Below, piece by piece: positions 62,925 through 64,000 of a stretch of 64,000 bases of DNA; the first letter of the stretch is position 1; every line of letters starts with the position of its first letter. Position numbers and translations under genes: made by a program. The DNA is from Photobacterium rosenbergii (GTDB taxonomy: Bacteria > Pseudomonadota > Gammaproteobacteria > Enterobacterales > Vibrionaceae). The notes under the pieces are model-generated. The model was not told where the DNA came from, did no database searches, and saw only the letters and a list, made by a program, of their open reading frames with translations. The stretch is from contig NZ_PYMB01000006.1 of the NCBI RefSeq assembly GCF_003026455.1, forward strand, positions 1 to 64,000, in the 5' to 3' direction.

Positions 62925-63845
62925 ATGGCAAAGAGTCAGGTTGTAGCAAAAGGGGGTTACAAGCCCCTGTCATCAGGAAGGGTGTGGCAGGACTATTTGA
63001 CCATGACCAAGCCCAAAGTGGTTGCGATGCTGTTGCTAACGGCATTGGTTGGGATGTGTTTGGCGGTCCCTGGGATCCCGCCGCTCAAGGCCGTTGTGTT
63101 TGGTTTGGTTGGGATCGGCTTGCAATCAGCAGCGGCAGCAGCATTCAACCATGTGTTGGACCGCCGCTTTGATGCCAAGATGGCGAGGACCTACCATCGC
63201 CCGTTGGCCAAAGGACGGGTCGAAACCCACAAGGCGGTAATTTTTGCCTGTGTGCTAATGGTTGCGGGGTTTGTGGTGCTGTGGCAACTCAATGCCCTGA
63301 CCGCATGGCTGACGTTTGCCAGTCTGATTGGCTATGCCCTGGTGTACACCGTATGGCTCAAGCATGCCACACCGCAAAATATTGTGATCGGTGGCCTTGC
63401 CGGGGCGGCGCCACCCCTGCTAGGCTGGACAGCAGTGACAGGTGAACTTCACTCCCATGCCTTGTTGTTGGTGATGTTGGTCTTTACCTGGACGCCACCC
63501 CATTTCTGGGCACTGGCTATCCATCGCCGTGATGATTATGCCAAGGCGGGGATCCCAATGCTGCCTGTAACCCACGGCATTGGCTATACCAAGACCATGG
63601 TGCTGCTTTATACCCTGATGCTGGCACTGGTGGGTCTGCTCCCTTGGTTAACCGGAATGAGCGGTTGGTTGTATCTTGCCGGAAGCAGCGTGCTCAACCT
63701 TGGTTTTATCGGATACGCGGTGAAGCTCAAGTTTGCCGATGAACCGGGCCATGCTTGGGCCACCTTCAAGTATTCGATCTGGCATTTGCTGGCGCTGTTT
63801 GTGGTGTTGCTGGCCGATCACTGGTTGGCAGCCTTGCTGGTATAA
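62925..63845 (+). CDS. ctaB: Protoheme IX farnesyltransferase (heme O synthase)
   Basis: A 306-residue membrane prenyltransferase that adds farnesyl to heme B, making heme O, the substrate of ctaA. The Asp-rich motif is [15 protein letters not shown], then RPLAKGRV, and [13 protein letters not shown] and [19 protein letters not shown] complete the conserved core. An AAGGAGGG ribosome site precedes the ATG. It is also known as cyoE. It is the last gene before an intrinsic terminator. Confidence 0.96.
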   Translation: MAKSQVVAKGGYKPLSSGRVWQDYLTMTKPKVVAMLLLTALVGMCLAVPGIPPLKAVVFGLVGIGLQSAAAAAFNHVLDRRFDAKMARTYHRPLAKGRVETHKAVIFACVLMVAGFVVLWQLNALTAWLTFASLIGYALVYTVWLKHATPQNIVIGGLAGAAPPLLGWTAVTGELHSHALLLVMLVFTWTPPHFWALAIHRRDDYAKAGIPMLPVTHGIGYTKTMVLLYTLMLALVGLLPWLTGMSGWLYLAGSSVLNLGFIGYAVKLKFADEPGHAWATFKYSIWHLLALFVVLLADHWLAALLV

Positions 63846-63916
63846 GACGAAATCACTCCCCCGGGTATAGTGCCGGGCGGTGTAGAAGAATATTCCCATT
63901 CTGCAGACTGGGGATG

Positions 63917-63949
63917 GCCCCTGTGGATTCTGTCCACGGGGGCTTTTTA
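63917..63949 (+). terminator. cox operon terminator
   Basis: 11-bp stem GCCCCTGTGGA / TCCACGGGGGC (one G-T pair), 5-nt loop, then T5. Located 71 nt after ctaB. The remaining 50 nt to the window edge show nothing recognisable. Confidence 0.9.
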
Positions 63950-64000
63950 TTTGCGGCTAGAGCAATGATAATCGCGGGTCGGATATTAAGGATTGAGGTT

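Overview
The window is chromosomal DNA of a gammaproteobacterium, almost certainly a member of the Vibrionaceae and most like Photobacterium or a close relative. The evidence is near-identity of many proteins to Escherichia coli and Vibrio housekeeping proteins (Rho, TrxA, PrlC, LexA, RpoH), a UbiD with a long C-terminal extension, and an aa3 oxidase operon beside lexA-plsB-ubiCA. The species call is inference from gene content and remembered sequence, not from a search. Coding density is high, and no rRNA, tRNA, prophage or CRISPR array was seen.

Layout. 1-250: the end of an IS3-type insertion sequence, then a GGCTAGA heptamer array. 273-4353 (mostly minus): a YjiH-type membrane protein, gor and rlmJ. 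4565-15747: prlC, gppA-rhlB (minus), trxA, rho, an exported protein, ubiD, a small 2Fe-2S ferredoxin and fre. 15881-20874: an 8-nt tandem repeat, an EamA exporter, uspA, ftnA, uspB, yhiN and a DUF3332 lipoprotein. 20944-27251: an aldehyde dehydrogenase-tetR operon with a palindromic operator, a lipoprotein-tapT pair, an EVE protein and yigL-pldB. 27399-33165: rhtB, an EAL-HDOD protein, a LysR regulator, an AbgT transporter and an SDR. 33321-38650: accessory genes (acyltransferase, DUF2500, a HEPN-like membrane protein, an unlisted 26-codon membrane peptide gene, YhhN, DUF2007, YecH, YhgN, YhhL). 38647-43181: rsmD and the divergent ftsY-ftsE-ftsX-rpoH cluster. 43654-49210: the glycerol-3-phosphate block glpE, glpG, glpT, glpR, glpD. 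49288-54851: a FliL-like protein, ubiC-ubiA, plsB and lexA. 54935-55735: a methyltransferase gene behind a strong Fur box. 56019-63845: a complete aa3 cytochrome c oxidase operon (coxB, ctaD, ctaG, coxC, SURF1, a Sco-like protein, ctaA, ctaB), interrupted by a second GGCTAGA array and an antisense DUF2909 gene.

How the genes work together. Several themes recur. Respiration and quinones: ubiD, ubiC, ubiA, glpD and the cox operon. Glycerol-3-phosphate and phospholipid: glpT, glpR, glpD, plsB, pldB. Redox and iron: gor, trxA, ferredoxin-fre, ftnA and the Fur-box methyltransferase. Stress and SOS: uspA, uspB, rpoH, lexA. Visible control elements are two SOS boxes at lexA, two abutting GlpR-like operators at glpD, a Fur box at the methyltransferase, a TetR-type palindrome at the aldehyde dehydrogenase operon, an ArgR-like box at the YjiH gene and DnaA-box-like sites downstream of rpoH.

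The most unusual items are the 26-codon membrane peptide gene, the standalone HEPN-like protein with a C-terminal membrane anchor, the Fur-box/hairpin-controlled methyltransferase with a cysteine cluster, the duplicated C-terminal module of UbiD, and the heptamer arrays that place stop codons in all six frames. All coordinates were read by eye, so short motifs may be off by a base.
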